Below are positions 1 through 9,024 of a DNA stretch of 64,000 bases, piece by piece. Under the pieces are notes generated by a model. That model had not been told where the DNA came from. It saw nothing but the letters and a program-made list of their open reading frames with translations, and searched no databases. How positions within the stretch are numbered: position 1 is the stretch's first letter; every line of letters starts with the position of its first letter. The translations under genes and the position numbers were made by a program. The DNA is taken from positions 22,520-86,519 of the forward strand of contig NZ_FOSV01000020.1 of assembly GCF_900114375.1 (NCBI RefSeq), in the 5' to 3' direction. This stretch comes from Methylorubrum salsuginis. GTDB taxonomy: Bacteria > Pseudomonadota > Alphaproteobacteria > Rhizobiales > Beijerinckiaceae.

Positions 1-555
1 GTGATCCTCTGCACCGGCTACCAGCACAGCTATCCGTTCCTGCCCGACGAACTGCGGCTCAAGACCAAGAACTGCCTCTATCCGGCTGGCCTCTATAAGG
101 GCATCTTCTGGCAGGACAACCCGAAGCTGATCTATATCGGGATGCAGGATCAGTATTACACGTTCAATATGTTCGACGCGCAGGCTTGGTACGCCCGCGA
201 CGTGATGATGGGCCGGCTCGATCTGCCGAGCCGCGAGGACCAGGCCGCCGATATCGCCAAGTGGTTGGCGTATCAGGACACGCTGACCAACCCGTTCGAG
301 GCGATCGACTTCCAGACCGAGTACGTGCGCGAACTCCTCGCCGCGACCGACTACCCGCATCTCGACGTCGACCGAGTGGCGGCCTTGTTCAAGGAATGGG
401 AGCACCACAAGATGGAAGGCATCCTGACCTACCGCGACCGGTCCTATCCCTCGACCATCACCGGCACGCTGTCGCCGCGCCATCACACCACGTGGATGAA
501 GGCGCTCGACGACTCGCTTCCCGCCTTCATGGGCCTGCCCCAGGCGGCCGAGTAG
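1..555 (+). CDS. tmm: Trimethylamine monooxygenase (flavin-containing monooxygenase), C-terminal part
   Basis: Only the last ~184 residues are inside the window; the 5' end lies upstream, so the GTG at position 1 is an internal Val codon. The fragment opens with VILCTGYQH, matching the conserved (F/L)xTGY segment near the end of the NADPH domain in class B flavin monooxygenases. It continues with an aromatic stretch (YIGMQDQYYTFNMFDAQA) typical of bacterial trimethylamine monooxygenase. The family oxidises trimethylamine to trimethylamine N-oxide with NADPH and O2 in the cytosol. The assignment to Tmm rather than another FMO rests mainly on the next gene, a TMAO demethylase 25 bp downstream in the same direction. 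Confidence 0.8.
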   Translation: MILCTGYQHSYPFLPDELRLKTKNCLYPAGLYKGIFWQDNPKLIYIGMQDQYYTFNMFDAQAWYARDVMMGRLDLPSREDQAADIAKWLAYQDTLTNPFEAIDFQTEYVRELLAATDYPHLDVDRVAALFKEWEHHKMEGILTYRDRSYPSTITGTLSPRHHTTWMKALDDSLPAFMGLPQAAE

Positions 556-580
556 GGCGCGGGCCCGAGAGAGGGATGCG

Positions 581-2929
581 ATGAACCAGATGTGGTTTCA
601 GCCCGCCCCGGCTTCGGCGCGCGAGCGCGCGATCCAGGTGCCGGGCGGCGGATGCTGCGTCGTCGCGGTGACGGCGGGCGACGTGCTGCGGATCGTCGAT
701 CCGGAGGGGCTGCAGGGCGCGCTGCTCTACGCCCGCGCCGGCACCTTCGAGCCGGCGGGCGAGGCGCCGTTCCTGGAATCCCTTCTCGCGAATGGGATCG
801 ACGGCGCGGAGGTGGCCCGCGCCACCCTCGCGGCGGGCGATGTCGCGCCCTCGGATCTCGCGGGGCTGGCGGTCCTGGCCGGAGAGACGCAAGCCGGCGC
901 CGTCTGGGAGGGCATCGCGGCGCAGGCCTCGCTCTGCCTCGTCGCCGCCCCCGGCCGGGCGATGGCGCCCGAGGCGCAGGACGTCCCGACGGCGCTCCGC
1001 CTGACGATCCGCTCGACGCAATCGACTGCCGGGCAGGCGCCGCCACCGCTGGCGCCGCCGCTCCAGGATATCCGGATCGATGCCGCCACCGCCCGCGCCT
1101 TCACCGTGCGCGCCGGGCAGTTCATCCAGATCATCGATGTGGACGGGCGCCAATGCGCCGACTTCCTCGCCTTCGATGCCGCCGAGCTGGCTGAGGGCCG
1201 CGAGTTCGGCCTCGACGCCACCACGACCCACACCCTGATGGGCACCTCCTCGCCGAAGCCGGGCCTCCACGCCAAGTATTTCGACGCCCGGATGGTGCCG
1301 CTGGTCGAGGTGGTGCAGGACACGGTCGGCCGCCACGACACCTTCATGCTCGCCTGCTCGGCGAAGTATTACGAGGACATGGGCTATCCCGGCCACTCGA
1401 ACTGCACCGACAACTTCAATGCGGTGCTGACCCGGCACGGCATCGCATCCCGCAAGGGCTGGCCGGCGATCAACTTCTTCTACAACACGATCCCCGGCCC
1501 CCACGACCGGATCGACATGGACGAGCCGTGGTCGCGCCCCGGCGATTACGTGCTGCTGCGGGCGCTGACCGACCTCGTCTGCGCCACCTCGTCCTGCGCC
1601 GACGACATCGACCCGGCCAACGGCTGGGAGCCGACGGACATCCATGTGCGGGTCTACGACGCGGCCTGCGACTTTCCCCGCGGAATGAGCCATCGCACCA
1701 TGCCCGATTCCGAGCCGCGCCTGACCCGCGAGACCGGCTTCCACCCCGCCACCGCCGCCCTGACGCGCAAGTTCGAGGATTACCGCGGCTTCTGGCTGCC
1801 GAGCTGCTTCTCCGCCGCCGGGCCGATCGAGGAATACTGGGCCTGCCGCGAGCGCGCCGTGGTGCTCGACCTCTCGGCGCTGCGGAAGTTCGAGGTGACC
1901 GGCCCGGATGCCGAGGCGCTGATGCAGCGCGCCATCACCCGCGACGTGCGCAAGCTCGCCATCGGCCAGATCGTCTACGCCGCGATGTGCTACGAGCATG
2001 GCGGCATGATCGACGACGGCACGCTGTTCCGTCTGGGAGAGAACAACTTCCGCTGGGTCTGCGGCGATGCCTATTGCGGGCCCTGGCTGCGCGAGATGGC
2101 GGAGCGGCACGGCCTCAAGGTCTGGGTCCGCGAATCGACCGATCAGCTCCACAACCTCTCGATCCAGGGGCCCCGCGCCCGCCACGTCCTGCACCCGATT
2201 CTCGTCACGCCGCCGCATCAGCCGAGTATTTCGGAGTTGAAGTGGTTCCGCTTCACCGTGGGGCGGCTCGCCGGCGTGCCCGTGGTGGTCTCGCGCACGG
2301 GCTATACCGGCGAACTCGGCTACGAAGTCTGGTGCCATCCCGGGCAAGGCCCCGCCGTCTGGCGGGCGGTCATGGAGGCGGGGGCGCCGCACGGCCTCGT
2401 CCCGGCGGGGCTCGCCGCCCTCGACATGCTGCGCATCGAGGCGGGTCTCGTCTTCGCCGAGTACGAGTTCTGCGATCAGACCGATCCGTTCGAGGCCGGC
2501 ATCGGCTTTGCCGTCGCGGCGGCGAAATCGGAAGCCTATTCCGGCCAGGAGGCACTCGCCCGGCGGCGCGCGGCGCCGCAGCGCCGGCTCGTCGGACTCG
2601 ACCTCATCGGCAACGAGGCGGTCGGCCATGGCGATCCGGTTTACATCGGTCGGGCCCAGGTCGGCGTCATCACCAGTGCCGCGCGCTCGCCGGTCCTGCG
2701 CAAGACCATCGCGCTCGCCCGCCTCGATCTGTCCGCCGCCAAGATCGGCACGGCGGTCGAGATCGGCAAGCTCGACGGCCACCGCAAGCGCCTGGCGGCA
2801 AGCGTCGTGCCGTTCCCCCATTACGATCCGGAGAAGACACGCGTCCGGGCCGAGCCGGCGCTCGGCACCCCGCCGCCGCGTCCGACATCGCCGACCGAAA
2901 CCGTCGAGACGGCGGGCATGCCAGCCTGA
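581..2929 (+). CDS. tdm: Trimethylamine N-oxide demethylase (DUF1989-GcvT fusion)
   Basis: A 782-residue cytosolic protein. Residues ~160-360 form a DUF1989 domain and ~400-770 a GcvT/aminomethyltransferase-like tetrahydrofolate-binding region. This is the architecture of Tdm, which splits TMAO to dimethylamine and formaldehyde, the folate domain trapping the C1 unit. Cys259, Cys275 and Cys339 are spaced 16 and 64 residues apart, which as far as I recall is the spacing of the three zinc-binding cysteines of Methylocella silvestris Tdm. Residues 1-145 look like a degenerate extra copy of the N-terminal fold. It starts 25 bp after tmm, so both steps are probably co-transcribed. A glycine-cleavage-like or sarcosine-oxidase-like role is the alternative, but DUF1989 argues against it. 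Confidence 0.87.
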   Translation: MNQMWFQPAPASARERAIQVPGGGCCVVAVTAGDVLRIVDPEGLQGALLYARAGTFEPAGEAPFLESLLANGIDGAEVARATLAAGDVAPSDLAGLAVLAGETQAGAVWEGIAAQASLCLVAAPGRAMAPEAQDVPTALRLTIRSTQSTAGQAPPPLAPPLQDIRIDAATARAFTVRAGQFIQIIDVDGRQCADFLAFDAAELAEGREFGLDATTTHTLMGTSSPKPGLHAKYFDARMVPLVEVVQDTVGRHDTFMLACSAKYYEDMGYPGHSNCTDNFNAVLTRHGIASRKGWPAINFFYNTIPGPHDRIDMDEPWSRPGDYVLLRALTDLVCATSSCADDIDPANGWEPTDIHVRVYDAACDFPRGMSHRTMPDSEPRLTRETGFHPATAALTRKFEDYRGFWLPSCFSAAGPIEEYWACRERAVVLDLSALRKFEVTGPDAEALMQRAITRDVRKLAIGQIVYAAMCYEHGGMIDDGTLFRLGENNFRWVCGDAYCGPWLREMAERHGLKVWVRESTDQLHNLSIQGPRARHVLHPILVTPPHQPSISELKWFRFTVGRLAGVPVVVSRTGYTGELGYEVWCHPGQGPAVWRAVMEAGAPHGLVPAGLAALDMLRIEAGLVFAEYEFCDQTDPFEAGIGFAVAAAKSEAYSGQEALARRRAAPQRRLVGLDLIGNEAVGHGDPVYIGRAQVGVITSAARSPVLRKTIALARLDLSAAKIGTAVEIGKLDGHRKRLAASVVPFPHYDPEKTRVRAEPALGTPPPRPTSPTETVETAGMPA

Positions 2930-3251
2930 AAAGTCGTCTTCCGGCCGGATTGCCGGCCTGAAGAGCGGATCGAGAGTTGAACCCTGCCGGCCTGCAACAA
3001 TCGGGTCGCGCGGGGCTCTGGTCGTTTTCAATCCAATTCCGTCAAAGCCACCGAGTTGTTGTTGCAAAAGCGCTATACTCCACAGGAAAGGCAGCAGCAG
3101 CGACAAATTTGAGGCAATTGCCCAATTTTCACACTTGAGTGGATTATCCGACTCCGCGGACAATCAGACCTGCATACGAGATCCGAAACAGGATGTTGGC
3201 GACCGGCTCCGGTCGACATGCTGTGTTCGTGCAGTGCTGGGGTCTGCCATC
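2930..3251 (+). other. Intergenic region between tdm and the TorF-like porin
   Basis: No credible gene. A small hairpin (GGCCGG-attg-CCGGCC, 2943-2958) lies just after tdm and may help end transcription, although no T-run follows. The stretch around 3025-3140 is much more AT-rich than its surroundings and contains TATACT at 3074-3079, a fair -10 box. The best upstream TTGTTG is only 12 bp away, so the promoter assignment is weak. If real, the porin mRNA would have a leader of roughly 165 nt. Confidence 0.4.
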
Positions 3252-4235
3252 ATGACGAAAATTTCGCTTACCCGTACCCTGGTCGCGGTCGGAACTCTGT
3301 TCTGTGCCCAGGCCGAGGCCGCCGATCTCGCCGCTCCGAAGGAAATGCCGGCCGCGGCCAAGGTGTCCGACAATCTGGTCGGGTTCTCGTTCTTCTCGCG
3401 CTACGCCAGCGACTATAATTTCCGTGGCGTGTCGCAATCCAACCTCCAGGGCAGCTACCAGAGCTACTTCGAGGTCAATTTCTTCAACAACTTCTTCTAC
3501 ACCGCCTTCGCGACGCTGCAGACCCGCCTGCCAACCCAGCCGGATTTCGAGTTCGACCTGATGGCCGGCATCCGGCCGACCTGGGACAAGTTCACTTTCG
3601 ATCTCGGCTTCCTGTACTACTTCTACCCGAACGAGAAACGCATCCTCGGGTTTGACGGAAATAACTTCTTCCCGCTGACGCAGGCCAATTCAGACTTCTA
3701 CGAAGGCGCTGCCCGCGTCCTTTATCAGGCGACCGACAGCCTCGTGCTCGGCGCCAACGTCTACCACTCGCCGAACTTCTTCGGCACGCACGCGATCGGC
3801 ACCTACGCCTCGGGCACGGCGGCCTACACGCTGCCGGCGTCCTGGTTCTCGTTCCTGCCCGATGCCTATGCCGGCGGCTTCTCGATCTCGGGCGAACTCG
3901 GCTACTTCACGCTCGGCGCCGCCAAAACCTCGGCCACCGGTCCGTTCAATCCGGTCACCGGCCGGTTCCCCTCGGTCAACCTGCCGAGCTACCTCTACGG
4001 CAATGTCGGCGTATCCTACCTCTACAAGAACCTGCTGCTCGATTTCCGCTACCACGACACAAGCCTGACGCCGTCGGAATGCTTCACCTTCACCGGCGAT
4101 TACCGCGGCTTCATCAACGGCGGCACCTCGCGCTGGTGCGGCTCGGCCCTGATCGGCACGATCACGTGGCAGGCCTCGACCGCCGCCCCGGGCGTCTACG
4201 CGGAGCCCGGCGGCTTTCTCGACTTCTTCAAGTAA
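3252..4235 (+). CDS. TorF-family putative outer-membrane porin
   Basis: A 327-residue exported protein. Residues 1-23 are a signal peptide ending in an AEA cleavage site. The remainder is rich in alternating aromatic and polar residues (FFSRYASDYNFRGVSQS, FNNFFYTAFATLQTRL), as in a small outer-membrane beta-barrel of the TIGR02001/TorF class. Family members are annotated as porins but few have a known substrate. The ATG at 3252 is chosen because it places the signal peptide at the N-terminus; the reading frame stays open far upstream, but that part lies over tdm and does not look coding. It stands alone, 322 bp after tdm, so a link to TMA metabolism is only possible. Confidence 0.72.
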   Translation: MTKISLTRTLVAVGTLFCAQAEAADLAAPKEMPAAAKVSDNLVGFSFFSRYASDYNFRGVSQSNLQGSYQSYFEVNFFNNFFYTAFATLQTRLPTQPDFEFDLMAGIRPTWDKFTFDLGFLYYFYPNEKRILGFDGNNFFPLTQANSDFYEGAARVLYQATDSLVLGANVYHSPNFFGTHAIGTYASGTAAYTLPASWFSFLPDAYAGGFSISGELGYFTLGAAKTSATGPFNPVTGRFPSVNLPSYLYGNVGVSYLYKNLLLDFRYHDTSLTPSECFTFTGDYRGFINGGTSRWCGSALIGTITWQASTAAPGVYAEPGGFLDFFK

Positions 4236-4704
4236 AGCGTCGTCCTCGCGGAATGTATTTCGACAAACGCAGAAGCGGTTCGTCGCAACCATGAGCGACA
4301 GAACCTAGGAGACTTTGAACCGATGCAGTCGGGTCGGATACGGATCTGATGCATCGGTCTGACGAAGCGGGAACCGACTTTTGAGAAAAGTCGGTGCGGC
4401 ACAACAATCGAGAGCATCGTGCTGGATACGATGTCTTGCACAATGCTCCGGAACGATCGGCGGGCAGGACCGCGGCTCCCGATGCGTTGGAGGGTATCGC
4501 CACCTCCGAAATTGCCATATCGCCACGGCCTTTCCTGCGTGTCTTGCCGATCACATCCCATGGCAATCACGCAATTCCCCGGGACTATCCTCCCGGATGT
4601 GATCGTGCGCGCCTTGCTCCGCGACGGCGATCTCCCGCACATCACGAACCGTCACGCTCGGGCCCGCAGAACGGCCCGGCCAGTCTGCCGGGTCGGATCG
4701 CCAC
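4236..4704 (+). other. Intergenic region with stacked inverted repeats, upstream of the TonB receptor
   Basis: No credible gene in 469 bp. Two stem-loops follow the porin gene: CCGATGCA (4320-4327) pairs with TGCATCGG (4350-4357), and ACCGACTTTT (4373-4382) pairs perfectly with AAAAGTCGGT (4386-4395) around a 3-nt loop. The second could act as a terminator or belong to a dispersed intergenic repeat; the AGCATCGT that follows near 4414 recurs in the stem at 59286-59328. The last ~150 bp should carry the receptor promoter, but I see no convincing -35/-10 pair. Confidence 0.4.
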
Positions 4705-7218
4705 ATGCGGATGCTACGCAGCGCTCTTCTCGTGTCGGTCGCGCTCCTGCCGGGCGTGGGCCACGCGCAGCAGCAGGTCACGCTGGACGAGATCAGCGTC
4801 GTCGCCACCACGCCGGTCGGCGCCGGCACCGCAAGCCCTCCGGCGACGCCCGCAAACGGTCCGGCCCTGCCGTTGCCGTCCCCGGCCGAGCCGCGCCTGC
4901 GCGGCGGCGCCCAGCCGCTCTACAAGATCCCGAGTACGGTGGAGAGCGTCACCGCCGCCGACCTCGAGACCGACCGCGCCACCGGCAACGTCGTGACGAC
5001 CCTCGCCCGGCGCACCCCCGGGCTCAACATCTCGGACGCCCAGGGCAATTCCAACCGCGTCGACATCAACTACCGCGGCTTCACCGCCTCGCCGGTTCAG
5101 GGCGTGCCGCAGGGGCTCGCCGTCTATCAGAACGGCGTGCGCATCAACGAGGCCTTCGGCGACATCGTCCAGTTCGACCTGATCCCGCCCTCGGCGATCC
5201 AGCGCATCGACGTGGTCACCGGCAACCCCGTCTTCGGCCTCAACGCCCTGGGCGGCGCGATCAACGTCCAGATGAAGAACGGCTTCACGTGGCAGGGCAC
5301 CGAAGTGACCGCACTCGGCGGCTCGGACGGGCGCATCGCCGGCGGGTTGCAGCACGGCCAGATCAGCGGGCCGTTCAGCTTCTACTTCAACGGCGACGGG
5401 CTGAACGACCGCGGCTGGCGCTACGAGAGCCCGAGCACGATCGGACGCATCTACACCGATCTCGGCTACCGGGCGCAGGACAGCGAGTTCCACGTCATCG
5501 GCGCCTTCGCCCGCACCTTCTTCGGTGCGGCCTCCGCGGCGCCGGTCGACTTCACCCATGTCGATCCGCGGGCGATCTTCACCTTCCCGCAGACCACGAC
5601 GACGCAGATGGGCACGCTGCAGGTGACGGGCCGGGTCGATCTCTCGCCGACCTGGGACCTGTCGGGCAACGCCTACTTCCGCCGCTTCAGCAATTCCTAC
5701 GTTGACGGCAACGACGGCAACTTCGAGGAATGCGGGCCGGATTCGACCACGCCCGGCGCCCTCTGCTTCGAGCGCGACGGCTTCGCCGACACCATCGCTC
5801 AGGACCAGTTCCGCATCCGCGGCCGCAACGGGCAGCTCATCCCCTACCGCGACGGCGTCCCCTACGGCACCATCGACATCACCCGGACCGAGGCTGCCGG
5901 CTATGGCGGCTCGCTCCAGGCGGCCAACCGGGACCGGCTGTTCGGCCTCACCAACAGCTTCGTGATCGGCGGCAGCATCGATGTCGCCGACTATGCCTTC
6001 AAGTCCTCGAGTGCGCTCGCCGTCATCAACCCGAACCTGCTCGTCACGACGAATCCGGGCAACTCGTTCTACGGCGCCGTGCCCGGCCTCGGCACGGACT
6101 TCCTGCGCACGGAAGGCGCGCTCGGCATCGCGCCGAGCAGCGTGATCGGCTCGAACCTGTATATGGGCCTCTACGCCACCGACACCCTCGACCTCACCGA
6201 CAGCCTCGCGCTGACTGCGGGCGCGCGGCTCAACTTCGCGCGGGTGACGACGCGCGATCTCACCGGCTTCTCGCCGGACGTGAACGGCACTCACTATTTC
6301 ACCAAGATCAACCCGATCGCCGGCCTGACCTACCGGTTCCTGCCGGAACTCTCGCTGTTCGGCAGCTATTCCGAATCGAACCGCGCGCCGACGCCGCTGG
6401 AACTCGCCTGCGCCAACCCGGAGCGGCCCTGCCTGCTGCCGAACTCGCTGGTCGCCGATCCGCCGCTCAAGCAGGTCACGGCGCGGACCTACGAGGCCGG
6501 CATCCGCGGCGCGGTGGCGGGGGTCTACGACGGCGCGCTCACCTACAAGCTCAGCGCCTTCCGCACCGATCTGTCGGACGACATCATCCAGCTCGCGACT
6601 CCCGGCAATGCGGCCCGCGGCTACTACGTCAACGTGCCGGCGACCCGACGCCAAGGCATCGAGGTCGGCGCCGAGTACAGCCGCGGCGACCTCTCGCTCT
6701 ACGCCAACTACGCGCTGATCGACGCGACCTTCCAGTTCAGCGGCACGCTCTCCTCGCCGAACAACCCGCTGGCGGGCGAGGACGGCGCGATCGCCGTGCG
6801 CCCCGGCAACAAGGTGCCGCTGATCCCCGACCACCAGTTCAAGGTCGGGTTCGACTACCTGCTGCTGCCAGGCTGGAAGGTCGGGCTGAACCTGCAGGCC
6901 TATTCGTCGGCCTATTATCGCGGCGACGAATCGAACCTCAACCGCAAGCTGCCGTCCTATTACGTGCTCGGGCTCAACACGAGCTACCGGGTCAACGACA
7001 GCCTGGAGCTGTTCGGCCTCGTCACCAACCTGACCAACAACCGCTACGCGACCTTCGGCACTTTCGTCGAGGGCGGGCTCGTGGCCAACCGCTACCCGAT
7101 CAACGATCCCCGCACCACGACGCTGGCCCAGCCGCTCTCGGTCTACGGCGGCCTGCGCTACACCTTCAACGCCCCGCCGCCGGCGCCGCCGGTCGAGCCG
7201 CTCGTGCGCAAAAACTGA
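4705..7218 (+). CDS. TonB-dependent outer-membrane receptor
   Basis: An 837-residue protein with a signal peptide (1-~21, cleavage after GHA). A TonB-box-like VTLDEISVVA follows at ~26-35, then a Pro/Ala-rich linker, a plug domain (~70-190, with the NVVTTLARRTPGLNI and FGLNALGGAINV motifs) and a 22-strand-type barrel to the C-terminus. Such receptors import iron chelates, cobalamin or other scarce ligands using TonB energy. The ligand cannot be read from the sequence, and no siderophore genes or ABC importer are adjacent. The last barrel strand (LRYTF) is followed by ~17 extra residues rich in proline, whereas these barrels normally end on an aromatic residue. Confidence 0.88.
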   Translation: MRMLRSALLVSVALLPGVGHAQQQVTLDEISVVATTPVGAGTASPPATPANGPALPLPSPAEPRLRGGAQPLYKIPSTVESVTAADLETDRATGNVVTTLARRTPGLNISDAQGNSNRVDINYRGFTASPVQGVPQGLAVYQNGVRINEAFGDIVQFDLIPPSAIQRIDVVTGNPVFGLNALGGAINVQMKNGFTWQGTEVTALGGSDGRIAGGLQHGQISGPFSFYFNGDGLNDRGWRYESPSTIGRIYTDLGYRAQDSEFHVIGAFARTFFGAASAAPVDFTHVDPRAIFTFPQTTTTQMGTLQVTGRVDLSPTWDLSGNAYFRRFSNSYVDGNDGNFEECGPDSTTPGALCFERDGFADTIAQDQFRIRGRNGQLIPYRDGVPYGTIDITRTEAAGYGGSLQAANRDRLFGLTNSFVIGGSIDVADYAFKSSSALAVINPNLLVTTNPGNSFYGAVPGLGTDFLRTEGALGIAPSSVIGSNLYMGLYATDTLDLTDSLALTAGARLNFARVTTRDLTGFSPDVNGTHYFTKINPIAGLTYRFLPELSLFGSYSESNRAPTPLELACANPERPCLLPNSLVADPPLKQVTARTYEAGIRGAVAGVYDGALTYKLSAFRTDLSDDIIQLATPGNAARGYYVNVPATRRQGIEVGAEYSRGDLSLYANYALIDATFQFSGTLSSPNNPLAGEDGAIAVRPGNKVPLIPDHQFKVGFDYLLLPGWKVGLNLQAYSSAYYRGDESNLNRKLPSYYVLGLNTSYRVNDSLELFGLVTNLTNNRYATFGTFVEGGLVANRYPINDPRTTTLAQPLSVYGGLRYTFNAPPPAPPVEPLVRKN

Positions 7219-7270
7219 AGCAACTCCGGCGGCGGCCCGCACGGTATGCGGCCGGACGAAGAAGCAAAAC

Positions 7271-7288
7271 GGCGCCCGTTCGGGCGCC
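7271..7288 (+). terminator. Hairpin after the TonB-receptor gene
   Basis: GGCGCCC (7271-7277) and GGGCGCC (7282-7288) form a perfect 7-bp stem around a GTTC loop, 52 bp after the receptor stop codon. No T-run follows on the + strand; the reverse strand has GTTTTGC. It is a weak intrinsic-terminator candidate, possibly just a pause site. Confidence 0.4.
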
Positions 7289-7326
7289 ACTTCCGCTTCG
7301 GGGCCGGTGACCATGGGGGCCGCGTC

Positions 7327-7346
7327 TGAAACGGAATTTAGTTTCA
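7327..7346 (+). promoter_or_regulatory. Inverted repeat upstream of the b561/VIT operon, motif shared with 11165-11180
   Basis: TGAAAC (7327-7332) and GTTTCA (7341-7346) form a perfect inverted repeat around GGAATTTA, 143 bp upstream of the cytochrome b561 start. The first 16 bases match TGAAACCGAATTTAGT at 11165-11180 at 15 of 16 positions. Such AT-rich identity is unexpected in DNA this GC-rich, so a common regulator site is plausible. Function is inferred only. Confidence 0.4.
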
Positions 7347-7488
7347 AACATCCCGGCCCCGGCGCAGTCTCCCGCGCCCAGGGCCGTCGAGGCGGCGCAG
7401 CGGCCCCCCGGATGCGCGCCCGGCCCATCGGTCCCGTCGCCCTTCGTCATCCGTCGGCAGCGTCGGTGGCCAAACCAGGAGGCCGAGA

Positions 7489-8034
7489 ATGACGCGACCC
7501 ACCGAGACCCTGCACCGAACCGGGCGATACGATGCGCCCACCATCGCCCTGCACTGGCTCACCGCAGGGCTGGTTCTCGGCCTGTGGCTGATCGGGACGT
7601 TCCTCGAAGACCTCGTTCCGAAGGGCGGGCTGCGCTCGGGCGTCTGGTCCGCCCATGTCGATCTTGGCTTCGCTCTCGCGGCCCTCGTCCTCGCCCTTCT
7701 CGTCTGGCGCCGGGGCAGGGGCCGGGATCTTCCGGTGGCGGATCGCGGCCCGCTCCATCGCTTGGCGAAGGCGACCCATGCGGCGCTGTACGTCCTCCTC
7801 GCCGTCATCGTCGGTCTCGGCATCGCCAACGCCTTCGTGCGCGGTGCCTCCCTCGGCCCGGTCGGCCTGCCGCAACTCGGCGATCCGGCGTGGCGGCAGC
7901 CTCTGACCCGGTGGCACGGCCTCGCCGCCAACCTCCTGTTGCTGCTGGCGCTGTTTCACGCCGTCGCCGCGCTCGTTCACCATTATCTCTGGCACGACGC
8001 CGTCCTGCGTCGCATGCTGCCCCGGAGGACCTGA
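7489..8034 (+). CDS. Cytochrome b561 family protein
   Basis: A 181-residue four-helix inner-membrane di-heme b-type cytochrome. His residues lie in or at the helices: ALHWLTAG near residue 22, HVDLGFAL in helix 2, KATHAALYVLL in helix 3 and RWHGLAANLLLLLALFHAVAALVHHY in the last helix pair. The family passes electrons between quinol and a partner such as superoxide or a periplasmic protein. An AGGAGG ribosome-binding site precedes the ATG. The stop codon is 5 bp before the VIT1-type transporter, so the two form an operon, which hints at coupling of redox chemistry with metal handling. The electron partner is unknown. Confidence 0.85.
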   Translation: MTRPTETLHRTGRYDAPTIALHWLTAGLVLGLWLIGTFLEDLVPKGGLRSGVWSAHVDLGFALAALVLALLVWRRGRGRDLPVADRGPLHRLAKATHAALYVLLAVIVGLGIANAFVRGASLGPVGLPQLGDPAWRQPLTRWHGLAANLLLLLALFHAVAALVHHYLWHDAVLRRMLPRRT

Positions 8035-8039
8035 CAACG

Positions 8040-8735
8040 ATGCGTCCCGTCCACACCGAACGGCACCTCATCGACCGGATCGGCTGGCTGCGCGCGGCCG
8101 TGCTCGGCGCGAATGACGGCCTCGTCTCCACCGCGAGCCTCATCGTCGGCGTCGCGGCCTCCGCCGCGGGCACGAGCGAGATCCTGGTCGCAGGCAGCGC
8201 CGGCCTCGTCGCGGGGGCGATGTCGATGGCGGCGGGCGAATACGTTTCGGTGAGTTCGCAGGCCGACACCGAACGGGCCGACCTCGACCGCGAACGCCGC
8301 GAACTCGCCGAAGATCCGGATGCCGAGCGGGAGGAGCTGGCGCGGATCTACGTCGAACGCGGTCTCGACCACGCGCTCGCCCTGCAGGTCGCCGAGCAGC
8401 TCATGGCCAGGGATGCGCTGGGAGCCCATGCCCGGGACGAACTCGGCATCTCGGAGGTCACGGCGGCGCGTCCGGTGCAGGCGGCGTTGACCTCGGCGGC
8501 GACGTTCTCGGCCGGGGCGGCGTTGCCGCTGGCGGTCGCTGCGCTCTCGCCGGGCCACCTCGCGGCCTTCACCGTGTCGGTGGCCTCACTGGTCTTCCTG
8601 GCCGTGCTCGGCGCCCTGGGCGCCAAGGCGGGCGGCGCGCCCATCGCCCGCGCCACGGCGCGCGTGACCTTCTGGGGCGTTCTCGCCATGGCGGTGACGG
8701 CGGGGATCGGAAGTCTCGTCGGCAAGGCCGTGTGA
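8040..8735 (+). CDS. VIT1/CCC1 family iron/manganese transporter
   Basis: A 231-residue membrane protein starting HLIDRIGWLRAAVLGANDGLVSTASLIVG, the signature first helix of the VIT1/CCC1 family. It is followed by GAMSMAAGEYVSVSSQADTE and a charged cytosolic loop (ERRELAEDPDAEREELARIYVERG) that binds metal in characterised members, then three C-terminal helices. The family exports or sequesters Fe2+ and Mn2+. Length is normal; there is no N-terminal ferritin-like domain as in MbfA. It lies 5 bp downstream of cytochrome b561. Direction and metal are inferred from the family. Confidence 0.87.
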   Translation: MRPVHTERHLIDRIGWLRAAVLGANDGLVSTASLIVGVAASAAGTSEILVAGSAGLVAGAMSMAAGEYVSVSSQADTERADLDRERRELAEDPDAEREELARIYVERGLDHALALQVAEQLMARDALGAHARDELGISEVTAARPVQAALTSAATFSAGAALPLAVAALSPGHLAAFTVSVASLVFLAVLGALGAKAGGAPIARATARVTFWGVLAMAVTAGIGSLVGKAV

Positions 8736-8772
8736 CGAGGGAAAAGCCGGACCCCGCCGGCCGGGCCGACGC

Positions 8773-9021
8773 TCAAGGCTTCGGGTCGTGGCAATGCCGC
8801 TTCGGCGGCGCGGTGCCGCAATCGAGCGAGCAGGTCTGGTCCGCCCGGCAGTACCACTGCAAGCTGCCGGACTTCACGCAGGAGCCCGCGCAATGCCGGT
8901 GAGCGGTGTCCTTCGGCTCGACGAAGGTCGGGTCCGCATCGGGCGAGCGTGCCGGTTGCTGCGCCGGCGCGGGGGACAAGCCCGCCATCAGGGCGAAGGC
9001 GGCGATCATCGGGCGGAACAT
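8773..9021 (-). CDS. Small exported Cys-rich protein, third gene of the two-component operon
   Basis: An 82-residue protein with a signal peptide (1-~20, cleavage near APA-QQ) and a short mature part holding six Cys and several His (HRHCAGSC, WYCRADQTC, LDCG, RHCHD). I do not recognise the family. The density of Cys and His suggests either disulfide bonds in the periplasm or metal binding. Its start lies only 3 bp after the histidine-kinase stop codon, so it is almost certainly co-transcribed with the regulator-kinase pair. By context it could present a metal to the kinase or buffer the metal exported by the divergent RND pump; this is inference. Confidence 0.6.
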   Translation of the reverse strand: MFRPMIAAFALMAGLSPAPAQQPARSPDADPTFVEPKDTAHRHCAGSCVKSGSLQWYCRADQTCSLDCGTAPPKRHCHDPKP

Positions 9022-9024
9022 CGA

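Noticed and set aside
3056..3079. TTGTTG...TATACT promoter upstream of the porin
   Set aside because: The spacing of 12 bp is too short for sigma-70-type promoters, so it is only mentioned as a weak possibility.
527..3163. A very long open frame (~878 codons) antisense to tdm
   Set aside because: Composition is Arg/Gly/Ala/Asp-rich with no motif, as expected opposite a GC-rich gene; tdm on the + strand has clear domains.
4714..7428. A ~900-codon open frame antisense to the TonB receptor
   Set aside because: No recognisable motif or signal; the receptor on the + strand has signal peptide, plug and barrel.
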